DNA from: Adineta steineri
Taxonomy: Eukaryota; Rotifera; Eurotatoria; Adinetida; Adinetidae
Assembly: GCA_905250115.1 (NCBI GenBank)
Contig: CAJNOI010000037.1
Location: 186,001-250,000 of the forward strand
Direction of reading: 5' to 3'
DNA length: 64,000 bases
The position numbers and the translations under genes were made by a program. This document shows positions 63,984 to 64,000 of this stretch, piece by piece; the stretch's first letter is position 1, and each line of letters begins with the position of its first letter. The notes under the pieces were generated by a model. The model worked only from the letters and a program-made list of their open reading frames with translations, searched no databases and was not told the DNA's origin.

Positions 63984-64000
63984 GTATGTTTAAAATTTTC

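Overview
This is a nuclear genome segment from an animal. The genes have many short introns (mostly 45-120 bp, GT-AG), codons end mostly in A or T, and overall composition is very AT-rich. Animal-specific genes are present: a SMAD, a group II PAK kinase, PARG, a TBC1D25-type RabGAP, CCDC157, CFAP99 and Ly6/uPAR and immunoglobulin-type surface proteins. Composition, compact introns, the RING/TRAF-finger gene and acceptor-like sites just before start codons would fit a bdelloid rotifer. That assignment is inference. Two 100-N assembly gaps (4146-4245 and 45785-45884) break the sequence.

Left half (1-25.6 kb), sparse. A secreted-protein N-terminus runs off the left edge (-). After about 4 kb of low-complexity DNA and a gap comes sphingosine-1-phosphate lyase (+, 4282-10813, 5' end missing). 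Its 4.76-kb intron carries an antisense Ly6/uPAR-like gene. Then come a two-exon RING/TRAF-finger gene (-), bracketed by a ~100-bp direct repeat, and a 13-exon PARG gene (-, 14179-16465). An 8-kb gene desert (17.7-25.6 kb) follows.

Right half (25.6-64 kb), gene-dense. A type I membrane receptor with two SUEL-type lectin domains and a CUB-like domain (-) is divergent from CFAP99 (+). Next are an MCC-like coiled-coil gene (+) with an antisense tRNA-Arg(TCT) in an intron, TBC1D25 (+), an R-SMAD lacking the C-terminal SSxS motif (+), ribosomal protein eL42 (+), a 5'-truncated PAK4-type kinase (+), CCDC157 (-) divergent from eIF4E (+), an Ig-superfamily surface protein (+) and DHTKD1 (+, running off the right edge).

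The genes do not form a pathway. Most are housekeeping or ciliary/signalling genes. What stands out is the non-coding part: many of the longer introns and spacers in the dense half contain short non-autonomous DNA-transposon relics. Several are fully delimited by terminal inverted repeats plus target-site duplications (two Mutator-like copies with 9-bp TSDs; hAT-like copies with 8-bp TSDs, one nested inside another). Exon coordinates come from reading frames, GT-AG sites and phase continuity by eye. No transcripts or database searches were available.
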